A stretch of 52,738 nt of DNA from Desulfuromonadales bacterium (GTDB lineage Bacteria; Desulfobacterota; Desulfuromonadia; Desulfuromonadales; JAAXQG01), in contig JAAXQG010000313.1 in NCBI GenBank assembly GCA_012974445.1, forward strand, positions 1-52,738. The letters run 5' to 3'. The notes beneath the pieces were generated by a model that made no database searches, was not told the DNA's origin, and saw only the letters and a list, made by a program, of their open reading frames with translations. Both the position numbers and the translations under genes were made by a program. Position 1 is the first letter of the stretch; every line of letters begins with the position of its first letter. Of the stretch, positions 36,315 through 45,386 are shown one piece after another.

Positions 36315-37104
36315 GATACGGGTCTTTACCGCCGCTCTGCTGGTGGCCGGTTGCCTGAGCTTCACCCTGACGGGGACCTTCGATAACTATCTGGAGAGTC
36401 GCCAGTGGAAGCGGGTGGAGCGGCTGATTCTGAAGGGGGAGTATGAGGGCGCTCACAGCGCTCTGAATGCCCCCTGGATTCAGCGCCCCCACCGGGTGTC
36501 AGCTTTCTTTCGCAGGGGGCAGCTCGAAGAGCTCTATCTCGGTCGCCCGCAAGAGGCTCTGATCTCCTATCTGAGCTTGATCCGGGACTATCCAGGGGAC
36601 AGGCAGGCGCAGGAGGCCAGGAGACGCATTGTCGCCATTTATCTTGAGCGCCTTTACGACCTCGATCAGGCAGCGCTTCATCTGGAACTGCTTATCGCAC
36701 AGGAGCCCGCAGATGCTGAGCTGCTGCGTGAGCAACTGGCAGACATTTATTTTCGCCAGGACGACTACGATCGCTCCAGAGCTCAATACGCATTACTGGC
36801 CCGGGATACCTCAGACGAGCAGCGTAATCGCCGTAGCCGGCTCAGGTGGGCCGCGACGCTTCATCTTATGGAGCACTATGATCAGTCCGTCGCAATTTAT
36901 CTGGAGCTGTTGAACGAGGATCCGGCAACCCCGGTTGCTCTCGAAGCGGTCCTTGGCCTGTCCAGGATCGCCGAGGATCTGAACCTGCTTCGACAGGCTG
37001 CTGAATATCTTGAGCTTTACAAGGGAGATGACTCTTCTGGGCGCATCAGGGCACGGGGAGAGTTGCTGGACCGGTTAATCAATCAAAAGGGGGAGGCTCT
37101 CTGA
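36235..37104 (+). CDS. TPR-repeat protein with N-terminal membrane anchor
   Basis: The product of up to 289 residues has a basic N-terminus, one hydrophobic helix ([18 protein letters not shown]), then helical repeats with TPR spacing ([77 protein letters not shown]). It is probably a membrane-anchored TPR protein facing the periplasm. I do not recognise a specific function. Three start codons (36235, 36241, 36247) all lie inside the gyrA tail, each with a plausible purine-rich site, so the overlap with gyrA is 68-80 bases. The terminator at 37087-37123 covers its 3' end. Confidence 0.8.
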   Translation: MRMKMSSQLRKLKKRLLRDPTRSRKTKIRVFTAALLVAGCLSFTLTGTFDNYLESRQWKRVERLILKGEYEGAHSALNAPWIQRPHRVSAFFRRGQLEELYLGRPQEALISYLSLIRDYPGDRQAQEARRRIVAIYLERLYDLDQAALHLELLIAQEPADAELLREQLADIYFRQDDYDRSRAQYALLARDTSDEQRNRRSRLRWAATLHLMEHYDQSVAIYLELLNEDPATPVALEAVLGLSRIAEDLNLLRQAAEYLELYKGDDSSGRIRARGELLDRLINQKGEAL

Positions 37105-37123
37105 CCGGGCTCCCCCCTTTTTT
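37087..37123 (+). terminator. Intrinsic terminator after the gyrA-TPR unit
   Basis: AAGGGGGAG (37087-37095) pairs with CTCCCCCCTT (37110-37119) and is followed by a T-run. The left arm lies inside the last codons of the TPR gene. Confidence 0.85.
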
Positions 37124-37141
37124 AAAGCAAATCGCTTCAGA

Positions 37142-37177
37142 AGTTATCAACAGGTATGCGGTATATTGTTGATAACT
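37142..37177. repeat. Inverted repeat upstream of gpsA
   Basis: Arms AGTTATCAACA (37142-37152) and TGTTGATAACT (37167-37177) match perfectly over 11 bases around a 14-base centre. Each arm holds TTATCAACA, one base from a DnaA box. The centre contains GTATGC-G-GTATAT, resembling the GntR-type palindromes at 9764 and 18840. It ends 21 bases before the gpsA start and so may regulate it. Confidence 0.6.
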
Positions 37178-37198
37178 ATTTCTCCAGGATAGGTAAAC

Positions 37199-38203
37199 AT
37201 GAGAAAAATCGCAGTATTGGGTGCTGGTAGCTGGGGAACTAGTCTCGCTGGTCTGTTAGCGGATAAAGGGTATGAGGTGAGTCTGTGGGCCCGCAACCCC
37301 GAGCTCTGTGAGCAGATTCGGACCCATCATGAAAACCTGACCTATCTTCCCGGCTTTACCCTGTCAACCAATCTGACAGCTACCAGCGACCTTGAGCTGG
37401 CCTGTAAGGACAGGGAGGTGGTTCTGCTTGTTCCACCGTCTCAGGCTTTGCGTCATATTCTCGAAGGTGCCAGAGCTCATATAAGTAAGAATGCCCTAGT
37501 GATTTCGGCTTCAAAGGGGATCGAAAATGGTACTTTGCTTCCAATGTCTGAGGTTCTGCAGCAGGCCCTGCCCCATATGGACCCTAGGCAGTTCTGCTAT
37601 CTCTCGGGCCCCTCATTCGCCCGGGAGGTTTCTGCGGGGATGCCCACGGCTGTCGTAGCAGCTTCAACGAGCAATCAGGTGGCTCAGCAGGTTCAGGATC
37701 TGTTCAGTACCGAAGCTTTTCGCGTCTATACCAGTGACGATGTCATGGGGGTAGAGCTGGGCGGTGCGCTCAAGAATGTCATTGCTTTGGCGGCCGGGGT
37801 CTGCGAGGGGCTGGGGTTCGGTTCCAACAGCCAGGCAGCCCTGATCACGCGGGGGCTTGCGGAAATTACCCGCCTGGGCTGTGCCATGGGTGCGCAGGCC
37901 ACAACTTTTGCGGGGCTCGCCGGGATGGGGGATCTGGTTTTAACCTGTACCGGAAGCCTCTCCCGAAACCGCAGCGTCGGAATCGAGCTGGGCCGCGGGC
38001 GGAGCCTGGAGTCTATACTCGGCGAAATGCAGATGGTGGCCGAGGGGGTCAAGACCTCCCTTTCTGCCTACCAGCTCGCACAGAAGCAGGCTGTGGATGT
38101 GCCGATCATCAATCAGATTTACCGTATTCTTTATGAAAAAAAGGATCCGCGTCAGGCCGTTATCGATCTGATGCAGAGAGAACTCAAGGCCGAAGGGGCC
38201 TGA
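37199..38203 (+). CDS. gpsA: Glycerol-3-phosphate dehydrogenase [NAD(P)+]
   Basis: The 334-residue cytosolic enzyme reduces dihydroxyacetone phosphate to sn-glycerol-3-phosphate for phospholipid synthesis. It shows the Rossmann motif KIAVLGAGSWGTSLA, the substrate-site SASKGIENGTLLPMSEVL, YLSGPSFAREV, the catalytic lysine in GVELGGALKNVIALAAG, and GLAGMGDLVLTC. The ATG at 37199 is preceded by AGGATAGGTAAAC. The inverted repeat at 37142-37177 lies in its leader or promoter. Confidence 0.97.
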   Translation: MRKIAVLGAGSWGTSLAGLLADKGYEVSLWARNPELCEQIRTHHENLTYLPGFTLSTNLTATSDLELACKDREVVLLVPPSQALRHILEGARAHISKNALVISASKGIENGTLLPMSEVLQQALPHMDPRQFCYLSGPSFAREVSAGMPTAVVAASTSNQVAQQVQDLFSTEAFRVYTSDDVMGVELGGALKNVIALAAGVCEGLGFGSNSQAALITRGLAEITRLGCAMGAQATTFAGLAGMGDLVLTCTGSLSRNRSVGIELGRGRSLESILGEMQMVAEGVKTSLSAYQLAQKQAVDVPIINQIYRILYEKKDPRQAVIDLMQRELKAEGA

Positions 38204-38236
38204 TCACCTTAAAACCGGATCAAAGGAGAATTGTCG

Positions 38237-38664
38237 ATGAAAAAACTGTTGATGCTGCTCGTTATGTTCACCGCAATGGCGACCTGGGCTCAGGCGGCGG
38301 AAGTTGCCATCATCTCAACCAACATGGGCGATATGAAAATTGAGCTTTCGGACAAGGCTCCGATTACTGTGGCCAATTTCAAGAGCTATGCGCAGAAGAA
38401 CTATTACGATGGTACCGTATTTCACCGGGTTATCCCCGGCTTCATGATTCAAGGCGGGGGGTTTGATCAGGAAATGAAGAAAAAGCCCACCGATGCTCCT
38501 ATCAAAATCAGCCCAGCAATTTCGGTTATGCGGTCTTTGGCAAGGTCATCGAGGGGATGAACGTGCTCGATGCGATCTCCAAAGTGGCGACTTACAAAAA
38601 AAATGCAGTGATGAAGAACGTTCCCAAGGAGGCTGTGATCATCAAATCGGTGACCATCGAGTAA
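38237..38664 (+). pseudogene. Cyclophilin-type peptidyl-prolyl isomerase, broken by internal deletion
   Basis: From ATG 38237 (AAAGGAG 8 bases upstream) the product starts with a signal peptide ([20 protein letters not shown]) and a normal cyclophilin N-half: [38 protein letters not shown]. After APIK near 38505 the frame shifts. The cyclophilin C-terminus resumes in another frame at about 38506 ([24 protein letters not shown], ending IKSVTIE at 38664). About 40 residues are missing, including the GTIAMAR and ATSQFFIN active-site segments. The deletion is not a multiple of three, so the read frame ends early at 38560. A sequencing or assembly error is possible, but the missing segment points to a real deletion or a collapse. 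Confidence 0.85.
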
Positions 38665-38687
38665 CCTGGAACCATGGATCTTGTTCG

Positions 38688-38722
38688 CAAAAGGGCCGCT
38701 CATTGAGTGGCCCTTTTTTTTT
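38688..38722 (+). terminator. Intrinsic terminator after the cyclophilin remnant
   Basis: AAGGGCCGCTCA and TGAGTGGCCCTT pair with one G-U pair around a tiny loop and are followed by a run of at least seven T residues. A-residues precede the stem, so it may work both ways. Confidence 0.85.
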
Positions 38723-38805
38723 CTGCAAAAAATAAGGTCGTGGTAAACTGAGCGCAGTATTTACGAGGTTTAAGGAAATGGATTCATTGCTTGCCAGGTG
38801 AGCCT

Positions 38806-39543
38806 ATGCGGACTTTTCGCATCATGACATATAATATCCACTGTTGCCTCGGAGCCGATGGACTGATCGACCCTGAACGCATTGCCGGGGTGATCCGCAA
38901 GGGGCAGCCCGATATCGTGGCCCTTCAGGATGTGGATGCCGCATCGGGGGCCGATCAGCTTAACCGTCTGGCTTCTCTGGTGGGACTTGGCGCTTACGGA
39001 AGCGCTACCCGCAGCGGATGCAGCGGCTTTCTCTCGCGTTTCCCCATAACGGGGCTCAGAAGCTTCGATCTGGGAGAGGGGGGGAGCTGTCTTCGTGCCG
39101 ATCTAAAGCTGGGCGGCTCGCGTTTGCACCTCTTTAACGTTCATCTCGATACGGATCCCGGAAAAAGAGCAAAGCAGTTTTCGGCCCTGCTGGGGGAGGA
39201 TCTTCTGGGCTCGCCCGCACTGGTCTGTCCTACCATTGTGCTGGGGGACTTTGCCCATCGCCTGTTCGAAAACCTTGGACCCCGGCTTCCTCACGAACTG
39301 AGGAAGTCCCGGCGGATTCTGTGGCAGGGGACCTATCCGGCGCGCTTTCCCCTTTCAGGCCGGGACAAGGTCTATTTCAGCGGCTCGATTCGTGAGTTGG
39401 GTACCCATGTGGACCGCTGCGGACTGGCTCGCAGTGCATCGAATCATCTGCCGCTGATGTTGAGTTTTGAGCTTGCCGATTCGCGTTGCTATATTTCGCT
39501 TAAAGAGGCAAAAAAAAGCGGTCTTGAGGTGGTTGCCGGGTGA
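38806..39543 (+). CDS. Endonuclease/exonuclease/phosphatase (EEP) family protein, catalytic motifs altered
   Basis: The 245-residue product follows the EEP fold: MTYNIHC (metal-site Asn10), DIVALQDVD, LFNVHLDT, IVLGDFA, and SNHLPLML. The normal residues are Glu in LQEVD, Asn in GDFN, and Asp in SDH; here they are Asp42, Ala and Asn. The fold is likely kept but phosphodiesterase activity is doubtful. I start at ATG 38806 behind AGGTGA; a TTG at 38791 is less likely. The stop overlaps nth by 4 bases (GTGA). Its substrate is unknown; family members act on nucleic acids, phospholipids or inositol phosphates. Confidence 0.82.
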   Translation: MRTFRIMTYNIHCCLGADGLIDPERIAGVIRKGQPDIVALQDVDAASGADQLNRLASLVGLGAYGSATRSGCSGFLSRFPITGLRSFDLGEGGSCLRADLKLGGSRLHLFNVHLDTDPGKRAKQFSALLGEDLLGSPALVCPTIVLGDFAHRLFENLGPRLPHELRKSRRILWQGTYPARFPLSGRDKVYFSGSIRELGTHVDRCGLARSASNHLPLMLSFELADSRCYISLKEAKKSGLEVVAG

Positions 39544-40199
39544 AACGGGCGTCTTGTTCTTCCCGGGTTCGCAAGGCAGCCGAGATCCTTGCCATTCTTG
39601 AACGAAGCTATCCTGATGCGCACTGCGCACTGAATTACGAAAATCCTTACCAGCTGCTGGTGGCCACGGTGCTTTCGGCTCAATGCACCGATGTTCGGGT
39701 CAATCTGGTGACACCAGCTCTTTTTTCCCGATACCCCGATCCTGCCGCCCTGTCCTTGGCCGCATTGCCGGAGCTCGAGGCTCTGGTGCGCTCTACCGGC
39801 TTTTATCACCATAAGGCCAGAAATCTTATCGAATCCGCACGCAGGCTCTGTGGCGCTTATCGGGGAGAGATTCCCCGCGAACTCGATGCGCTGGTGAGTC
39901 TTCCCGGAGTCGGTCGCAAGACGGCCAATGTGGTCCTAGGCAATGCCTTTGGCCTGCCATCGATGGTGGTTGATACCCATGTAAAGCGGATTTCAAATCG
40001 TTTGGGCTGGACTTGCCAGAGTGATCCAGTGAAGATTGAAACCGAACTTAGCGCGCTGATCCCCCAGGAAAAATGGACCCAGGCGGGCCACCTTCTTATC
40101 GCCCATGGAAGGAGTCTGTGCAAGGCCCCGACACCCCTTTGTTCCCGATGTCCTCTGAGCCCCCTCTGTCCCCGAACCGGCGTCGACAGGGCTCGGTAG
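39540..40199 (+). CDS. nth: Endonuclease III
   Basis: This base-excision DNA glycosylase/lyase removes oxidised pyrimidines. The 219-residue product has the helix-hairpin-helix SLPGVGRKTANVVLG with the catalytic lysine, the catalytic aspartate in VVDTHVKRIS, and the four-cysteine [4Fe-4S] pattern C-X6-C-X2-C-X5-C at the C-terminus (CKAPTPLCSRCPLSPLC). The start is GTG at 39540 overlapping the previous stop, with GAGGTGG upstream. It converges on the penicillin-binding protein gene after 34 bases with no clear terminator. Confidence 0.96.
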   Translation: MKRASCSSRVRKAAEILAILERSYPDAHCALNYENPYQLLVATVLSAQCTDVRVNLVTPALFSRYPDPAALSLAALPELEALVRSTGFYHHKARNLIESARRLCGAYRGEIPRELDALVSLPGVGRKTANVVLGNAFGLPSMVVDTHVKRISNRLGWTCQSDPVKIETELSALIPQEKWTQAGHLLIAHGRSLCKAPTPLCSRCPLSPLCPRTGVDRAR

Positions 40200-40233
40200 G
40201 ACCGCTAGAGGAGACGCTTTACTTAAAGGGGGG

Positions 40234-42636
40234 CTATAAATCCTGAAGATCCAACTTGAAGAAGTCTCTGGCCTGAGACTTGAACTGATCTGGGCTGAAT
40301 TGGGATGGCGCCGTTCCCGGGGCAAAAGCCTCGATGAGGTAGTCCCTGGTGTCCTCGTCGGAGAGCAGTCCAGTCTGAGGGACTATGGGGTGAAACTCGA
40401 TGCTGTCGGGGACAGGAAATTCAACGGCCGGACTCTTCTTGAGAGCTTCCTTCATAAAAGAAACCCAGGCCGGAGCCGCAGCCCGGGACCCCGTTTCCTT
40501 GTCTCCCAGAGGGCGCTCCTGGTCAAATCCGGTCCATGAGACGGTCACCAGAGAAGGGGTGTAGCCGACGAACCAGGCGTCCTTGAGATCGTTGGTCGTG
40601 CCTGTCTTGCCCGCGACGGGGCGTCCCAGGGCCTTGGCCCTCCATCCCGTACCCTTCTGAACCGCGCTTTCCAGAATGTTGGTGATCAGATAGGCTGTCT
40701 CCGGGCTGATCACCCGCGCCGCCGCCTGGGTCAACAGGGTCTGGTCTTCGGCGGGCCCTTCAGGAAAGTCGGCGGGATCCACCGATTCCAGGATCCGCCC
40801 TTCGCGGTCGAGAATCCGGGTAATGGTAGTGGGGGCGATACGGATGCCACCGTTGGCGAATACGGCGTAGGAGGTAGCCAGCTCCATGGGAGTGACGGCG
40901 GAAGAGCCCAGAGCCAGGGTCAGATCACGATTCATGGGGGAGTCGATCCCCAGTTTCCGGGCGTAGGATATGGCGTAACCGATGCCTATGTCCTCGAGGA
41001 TGCGAACCGTAACCACGTTACGGGAATGGGCCAGGGCATCGCGAAGGCTGGTCGGCCCGTAGAACTTCTCACCGTAGTTTCTGGGCTTCCAGGTGAATTC
41101 GCGCCCCTGGGCATCGGTTTCCTCGAAAATCAGCGGCGTGTCCAGCAGCACACTGGCAGCTGTATAGCCCTTGTCCAGAGCCGCGGCGTAGATCAGCGGC
41201 TTGATGGCTGAGCCGGGAAGCCGACTGGACTGAAGCACCCGGTTAAACTGGCTCTGGAAAAAATCATAGCCCCCAACCATGGAGCGTATTTCTCCCGTGT
41301 GCGGGTCCAGAGCCACCAGGGCCCCCTGGGCCTTGGGGGTCTGATCAAGAAGCAGCCTCAAGGGGGCGCCAGGGGTAATCTCTTCGATACGCACCAGCAC
41401 CACCGACCCTGCAGGCAGAGCGTTCGGGGAGGGCTCCTGTGTTGAATTATCCTGAACATCAACCAGTCTCAGTGACCCGGCCCAGCGAGCCGTGGCAGGA
41501 TCGATCCGACCCTCGAAGGGGCCCAGGCGAAGCAGCAGCTCATCCTGTTCTTCGCCGACGACCAGCGCCTTGACCAGATCTCCCGTCTTCAGGGGGGTGC
41601 GTTTAAAAGTTTTTTCCTGCTCGGCCAGAAAGGTTTCGATCTGCCCTGGGCTCTCCAGGACCCGAATCGCCCCCCGGAAGCCCTGGCGTTTGTCCAGGCT
41701 GTGCAGATTGCGACGAACCGCATCATAGGCGGCTTTTTGCATATCCAGATCCACACTGGTATGGACCTGCAGTCCTTCCTTATAGAGCCGCTCCTCGCCG
41801 TACTTGCCCACCAGATAGCGTCTTACCTGTTCCACAAAATAGGCGGCCTCAGGGATCTGGTTTCGAGCCCTGGGGTGGATGGTCAGCTCCTGCTGCCGGG
41901 CGGAATCAGCCTGCTGCTGAGTAATGAAGCCTTCAATTACCATGCGCTCCAGAACATAGCGCTGACGATCCCGGGCACGTTCGTAGTGACGGTAGGGGGA
42001 ATAGCGGCTGGGAGCCTGGGGCAACCCGGCCAGCATGGCGCTCTGGGCCAGGTTCAGTTCCCGCACGTCCTTGTCGAAATAGTTCTCTGCTGCGGCCTGA
42101 ACGCCGTAAGCGCCATGGCCCAGGTAGATCTGGTTCAGGTAAAGGTAGAGAATTTCATTTTTTGACAGTGCGTTCTCCATACGCCAGGCCAGAATGGCTT
42201 CCTTGAACTTGCGGGAGAACTTGCGCTCCGGGGTCAGCAGCAGACTCTTGGCCACCTGCTGGGTGATGGTGCTGCCCCCCTGAACGATGCCTCCGGCCAT
42301 GATGTTTTTCAGAGCGGCGCGGAAGATGGAAACGAAGTCAATGCCACGATGTTCGAAGAAGTTGGAGTCTTCGGCGGCGATAAAGGCGTACATCAGCAGG
42401 GGGGGGATTTCTTCGACGGGTACCACGGTGCGCTGTTCGCGGAAATAGCGTGCTACCTGGGTGCCGTCATTGCTGTAGACCTGGGTGATCACAGGGGGGC
42501 GGTAATCGGAGAGGGTTTCGACCCGAGGCAGGGTGCGGCTGACGTAAACGTAGGCTCCCGTCAAACACAGAACACTCAGCAGGGCAAGGGTCAGGGTGGC
42601 GAGGGCGGCGTACTTGACATTAGATCGAAGGGACAT
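40234..42636 (-). CDS. Class A penicillin-binding protein 1A (transglycosylase/transpeptidase)
   Basis: This inner-membrane peptidoglycan synthase has 800 residues from ATG 42636. It shows a membrane helix (YAALATLTLALLSVLCLTGAYVYV), the GT51 transglycosylase motifs (AAEDSNFFEHRGIDF, GGSTITQQVAKSL, KNEILYLYLNQIYLG), an OB-like insert (about residues 300-440), and the transpeptidase motifs SAIK (active serine in LPGSAIKPL), SRN and KTGT. The layout fits PBP1A (mrcA-like). A TTG at 42705 is in frame but gives an unusual N-terminus. Neither start has a good ribosome binding site. It is divergent from the cytochrome gene. Confidence 0.94.
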   Translation of the reverse strand: MSLRSNVKYAALATLTLALLSVLCLTGAYVYVSRTLPRVETLSDYRPPVITQVYSNDGTQVARYFREQRTVVPVEEIPPLLMYAFIAAEDSNFFEHRGIDFVSIFRAALKNIMAGGIVQGGSTITQQVAKSLLLTPERKFSRKFKEAILAWRMENALSKNEILYLYLNQIYLGHGAYGVQAAAENYFDKDVRELNLAQSAMLAGLPQAPSRYSPYRHYERARDRQRYVLERMVIEGFITQQQADSARQQELTIHPRARNQIPEAAYFVEQVRRYLVGKYGEERLYKEGLQVHTSVDLDMQKAAYDAVRRNLHSLDKRQGFRGAIRVLESPGQIETFLAEQEKTFKRTPLKTGDLVKALVVGEEQDELLLRLGPFEGRIDPATARWAGSLRLVDVQDNSTQEPSPNALPAGSVVLVRIEEITPGAPLRLLLDQTPKAQGALVALDPHTGEIRSMVGGYDFFQSQFNRVLQSSRLPGSAIKPLIYAAALDKGYTAASVLLDTPLIFEETDAQGREFTWKPRNYGEKFYGPTSLRDALAHSRNVVTVRILEDIGIGYAISYARKLGIDSPMNRDLTLALGSSAVTPMELATSYAVFANGGIRIAPTTITRILDREGRILESVDPADFPEGPAEDQTLLTQAAARVISPETAYLITNILESAVQKGTGWRAKALGRPVAGKTGTTNDLKDAWFVGYTPSLVTVSWTGFDQERPLGDKETGSRAAAPAWVSFMKEALKKSPAVEFPVPDSIEFHPIVPQTGLLSDEDTRDYLIEAFAPGTAPSQFSPDQFKSQARDFFKLDLQDL

Positions 42637-42717
42637 GAGGAGGGATGGGTCTCCATGAGGGCCTGAACAAGGCTCTTTGGTAGCACATCGGCGGGGGGGC
42701 CGCAACCGTTTTGCCGT

Positions 42718-42745
42718 TTGCCTGTCCCGGAGGCTGTGTTATAGT
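42718..42745 (+). promoter_or_regulatory. Sigma-70-type promoter of the cytochrome gene
   Basis: TTGCCT (42718-42723) and TATAGT (42740-42745) are 16 bases apart, placing a start near 42752, about 30 bases before the ATG at 42782. Confidence 0.6.
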
Positions 42746-42781
42746 TCGAGCTGGTTTTTTGCTCATAAAAGGGAAATACCG

Positions 42782-43108
42782 ATGATGAAAAAAATCCTTT
42801 TTGTCATACTTTGCCTGACTCTGATCCTTTCGGGCTGCGCCATGATCAAGGCATGGAAATCCATCCCTCCTCCTGGCGGCTGTGATCAATGTCACTTCGT
42901 CGAGATCGGCAGCGACTGGCGTGCGATCAACAGGCCCGTGACAATCAACGACGAGATGGGCCGCTATAGCTGGCAGAAACCTCAATCGGTACTTCCCCCC
43001 GAAAACTCTCCCATGGACGATCGAAAAGTTCAGGAGCTCAGATGTTTTCGCTGCCATAAGGGGCCCGACAGAAAGCATATCGATTATCAGGGCATGTATC
43101 ACCACTGA
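42782..43108 (+). CDS. Small diheme c-type cytochrome lipoprotein
   Basis: The 108-residue product begins with a lipoprotein signal (MMKKILFVILCLTLILSGC; lipid-bearing cysteine at 19). It has two CXXCH heme-binding sites, CDQCH at residues 34-38 and CFRCH at 88-92, about 50 residues apart. The two covalent hemes would sit in the periplasm or at the outer membrane, anchored by the lipid. The sequence between the sites and the C-terminus (YQGMYHH) is not one I recognise. The gene has its own promoter and a terminator, so it is a single unit. Extra His residues near the end could be distal heme ligands. It probably carries electrons, but the partner is unknown. Confidence 0.85.
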   Translation: MMKKILFVILCLTLILSGCAMIKAWKSIPPPGGCDQCHFVEIGSDWRAINRPVTINDEMGRYSWQKPQSVLPPENSPMDDRKVQELRCFRCHKGPDRKHIDYQGMYHH

Positions 43109-43133
43109 TACCTGCTCAATCAGAAACATCAGA

Positions 43134-43178
43134 CAGCAAACGACTCTCTCCTGGCGGAGCAGGGTCGTTTGCTGTTTC
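43134..43178 (+). terminator. Intrinsic terminator after the cytochrome gene
   Basis: CAGCAAACGAC (43134-43144) pairs perfectly with GTCGTTTGCTG (43164-43174), with a smaller inner CTCC/GGAG hairpin, and is followed by TTT. The T-run is short, so efficiency may be moderate. Confidence 0.7.
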
Positions 43179-43204
43179 CCGCATCGCATCATAAGAGGGG
43201 ATCT

Positions 43205-44662
43205 ATGCAACGACATAACAGACATACGAAAATTGTTGCCACTGTCGGACCGTCCAGTGAGTCACCGGAGATGCTTCGTGCCCTGATGGAAGCGGGGGCC
43301 GATGTCTTTCGCCTGAACTTTTCCCACGGAGACCATGAAGGCAAGACGGATATGATCCGGCGCATCCGGGAGATTTCCGCCGAGCGACGCTGGGCAGTGG
43401 CTATTCTGGCCGATCTTCAGGGACCGAAGATTCGCGCCGGGAAAATGGAATCCGGCGCCGTGAGCCTGAAAGATGGCGACGAGGTGGTCATTACCACCGA
43501 AGAGGTATTGGGAACCAGCGCGCTTTTCTCCACGGTCTACCAGCACCTGCCTCAGGACGTCGTCCCGGGTGACTGCATACTGCTGGATGATGGTTTGATC
43601 GAGCTCAAAGTCCTGAGCAGCGATGAGAAATCCGTTCGCTGCAAGATCGTTGTGGGGGGGATGCTTAAGGACCGCAAGGGGATTAATCTGCCCGGAGTTC
43701 AAGTCTCGGTCCCGGCCTTGACCGAAAAGGACATCGAAGATCTCGAGTTCTGCCTCAATCAGGAAATTGACTATATCGCCCTGTCTTTCGTTCGAAGCGC
43801 CGATGACGTGATCCAGCTCAAGGAGCGGCTCTACAAGGCTGGTTCCCAGATGCAGGTTATCGCCAAAATCGAGAAGCCCGAAGCTGTGGATAACTTTGAT
43901 GCCATTCTGGAGGTCTCCGACGGTATCATGGTGGCCCGGGGAGATCTGGGTGTGGAGGTTCAGCCCGAGAAGGTCCCCCTGATACAGAAGCAGATTATCC
44001 GCAAGTGCAATGCCGTGGGCAAGCCGGTCATCACCGCGACCCAGATGCTCGAGAGCATGATCGGCAACCCCCGCCCCACCCGCGCCGAAACCTCGGATGT
44101 GGCCAACGCCATTCTCGACGGTACCGATGCCATAATGCTTTCGGGGGAGACGGCCGCAGGAAAATATCCCGTCGAAGCGGTAAAGCTGATGGTCCGTGTC
44201 GCTCTCGACGTCGAGGGCGACCCCGTTCTCAAAGAGCAGGTCTTTCATCCCATCCCCGAGGTGCGCGGTTGCCAGCAGCTCTCCGAGGCCATCGGCCAGG
44301 CGGCCTGTCGGGTGGCCGAGCAACTGGGCTGTGCGGCTATCCTGGCCTTTACCCAGACGGGCACGACGGCCATTCTGGTCGCCAAGTATCGCCCCCGGGT
44401 CACTATCTTTGCCGTGACCCCGTCACAGCAGGTGCGGCGGAGAATGGTTCTTTACCGGGGAGTTTATTCTATCCGGGTTCCCATCGCCGGGGATACGGAG
44501 TCGCAGATCCGTTCGGTGGAAGAGGCGGTGCTCTCGGGCGATATGCTCAATACCGGTGATACCGTGGTCATTACCATGGGTTCTCCGGTTTCCGATCCCG
44601 GCACCACGAACCTGATGAAGGTGCATCGGTTGGGCACCGGAAAATTTTTTGAAGTTTACTAA
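43205..44662 (+). CDS. pyk: Pyruvate kinase
   Basis: The 485-residue glycolytic enzyme transfers phosphate from phosphoenolpyruvate to ADP. Motifs in order: [45 protein letters not shown], the B-domain, [15 protein letters not shown], the catalytic [17 protein letters not shown] and [20 protein letters not shown], and [12 protein letters not shown]. The C-terminal regulatory domain follows ([19 protein letters not shown]). The ATG at 43205 has GAGGGG upstream; the longer frame from 43169 falls into the terminator hairpin. queC follows after 37 bases. Confidence 0.97.
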   Translation: MQRHNRHTKIVATVGPSSESPEMLRALMEAGADVFRLNFSHGDHEGKTDMIRRIREISAERRWAVAILADLQGPKIRAGKMESGAVSLKDGDEVVITTEEVLGTSALFSTVYQHLPQDVVPGDCILLDDGLIELKVLSSDEKSVRCKIVVGGMLKDRKGINLPGVQVSVPALTEKDIEDLEFCLNQEIDYIALSFVRSADDVIQLKERLYKAGSQMQVIAKIEKPEAVDNFDAILEVSDGIMVARGDLGVEVQPEKVPLIQKQIIRKCNAVGKPVITATQMLESMIGNPRPTRAETSDVANAILDGTDAIMLSGETAAGKYPVEAVKLMVRVALDVEGDPVLKEQVFHPIPEVRGCQQLSEAIGQAACRVAEQLGCAAILAFTQTGTTAILVAKYRPRVTIFAVTPSQQVRRRMVLYRGVYSIRVPIAGDTESQIRSVEEAVLSGDMLNTGDTVVITMGSPVSDPGTTNLMKVHRLGTGKFFEVY

Positions 44663-44699
44663 CTTCCCTGTTGACCCGGGAAAGGCAAGGATAAGAAGC

Positions 44700-45386
44700 A
44701 TGAGCAAGAAAGCGGTTGTTCTCTACAGCGGCGGGCTCGATTCCACCACCTGCATGGCTATAGCCCGTTCCGAAGGGTTCGAGCCCTACGCCATGAGTTT
44801 CGCCTACGGACAGAGACACTCGGTGGAGCTGGAGAAAGCCAGAGACTATGCCCCGAAGGTCGGTGCGGTGGATCATATGGTGGTGGATATCGACCTGCGC
44901 CCCATGGGGGGCAGCGCCCTGACCTCCGATCAGGAGGTCCCCAAGGGACGGGAAATCGACGATGAGATTCCCGTCACCTATGTTCCCGCCCGCAATACCA
45001 TTTTCCTGAGTTTCGCCCTGGGTTGGGCCGAGGTGCTGGGCGCTTTCGATATTTTCATCGGCGTCAACGCCCTAGATTACTCGGGCTATCCCGACTGCCG
45101 CCCCGAGTACATCGCTGCCTTTGAGAATATGGCCAATCTGGCCACCAAGGCCGGTGTTCTGGGGCAGGGGCCGTACCGCATTCACACCCCCCTCATTGAT
45201 CAGACCAAGGCCCAGATCATCAAGCGCGGACTGGCGCTGGACGTTGATTACGCCATGACCCATTCCTGCTATGATCCCAGCCCCCAGGGGCTCTCCTGCG
45301 CTCAGTGCGACAGCTGCCTGCTGCGGCTCAAGGGTTTTGCCGAGGCCGGATTGAAAGATCCCGTCGCTTACCAGGAGGCGCCATGA
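44700..45386 (+). CDS. queC: 7-cyano-7-deazaguanine synthase QueC
   Basis: The 228-residue enzyme converts 7-carboxy-7-deazaguanine to preQ0 using ATP and ammonia on the way to queuosine. It has the PP-loop [13 protein letters not shown] at the N-terminus, [20 protein letters not shown], and the zinc-binding cysteines near the C-terminus ([25 protein letters not shown]). The start is behind an AAGGA stretch. It overlaps folE2 by 4 bases (ATGA). queD, queE and queF are not in the window. Confidence 0.97.
   Translation: MSKKAVVLYSGGLDSTTCMAIARSEGFEPYAMSFAYGQRHSVELEKARDYAPKVGAVDHMVVDIDLRPMGGSALTSDQEVPKGREIDDEIPVTYVPARNTIFLSFALGWAEVLGAFDIFIGVNALDYSGYPDCRPEYIAAFENMANLATKAGVLGQGPYRIHTPLIDQTKAQIIKRGLALDVDYAMTHSCYDPSPQGLSCAQCDSCLLRLKGFAEAGLKDPVAYQEAP

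Noticed and set aside
38493-38735. Small plus-strand frame of 80 codons over the cyclophilin remnant
   Set aside because: It is a third frame of the broken cyclophilin gene; the cyclophilin tail is read in another frame and the product has no signature.
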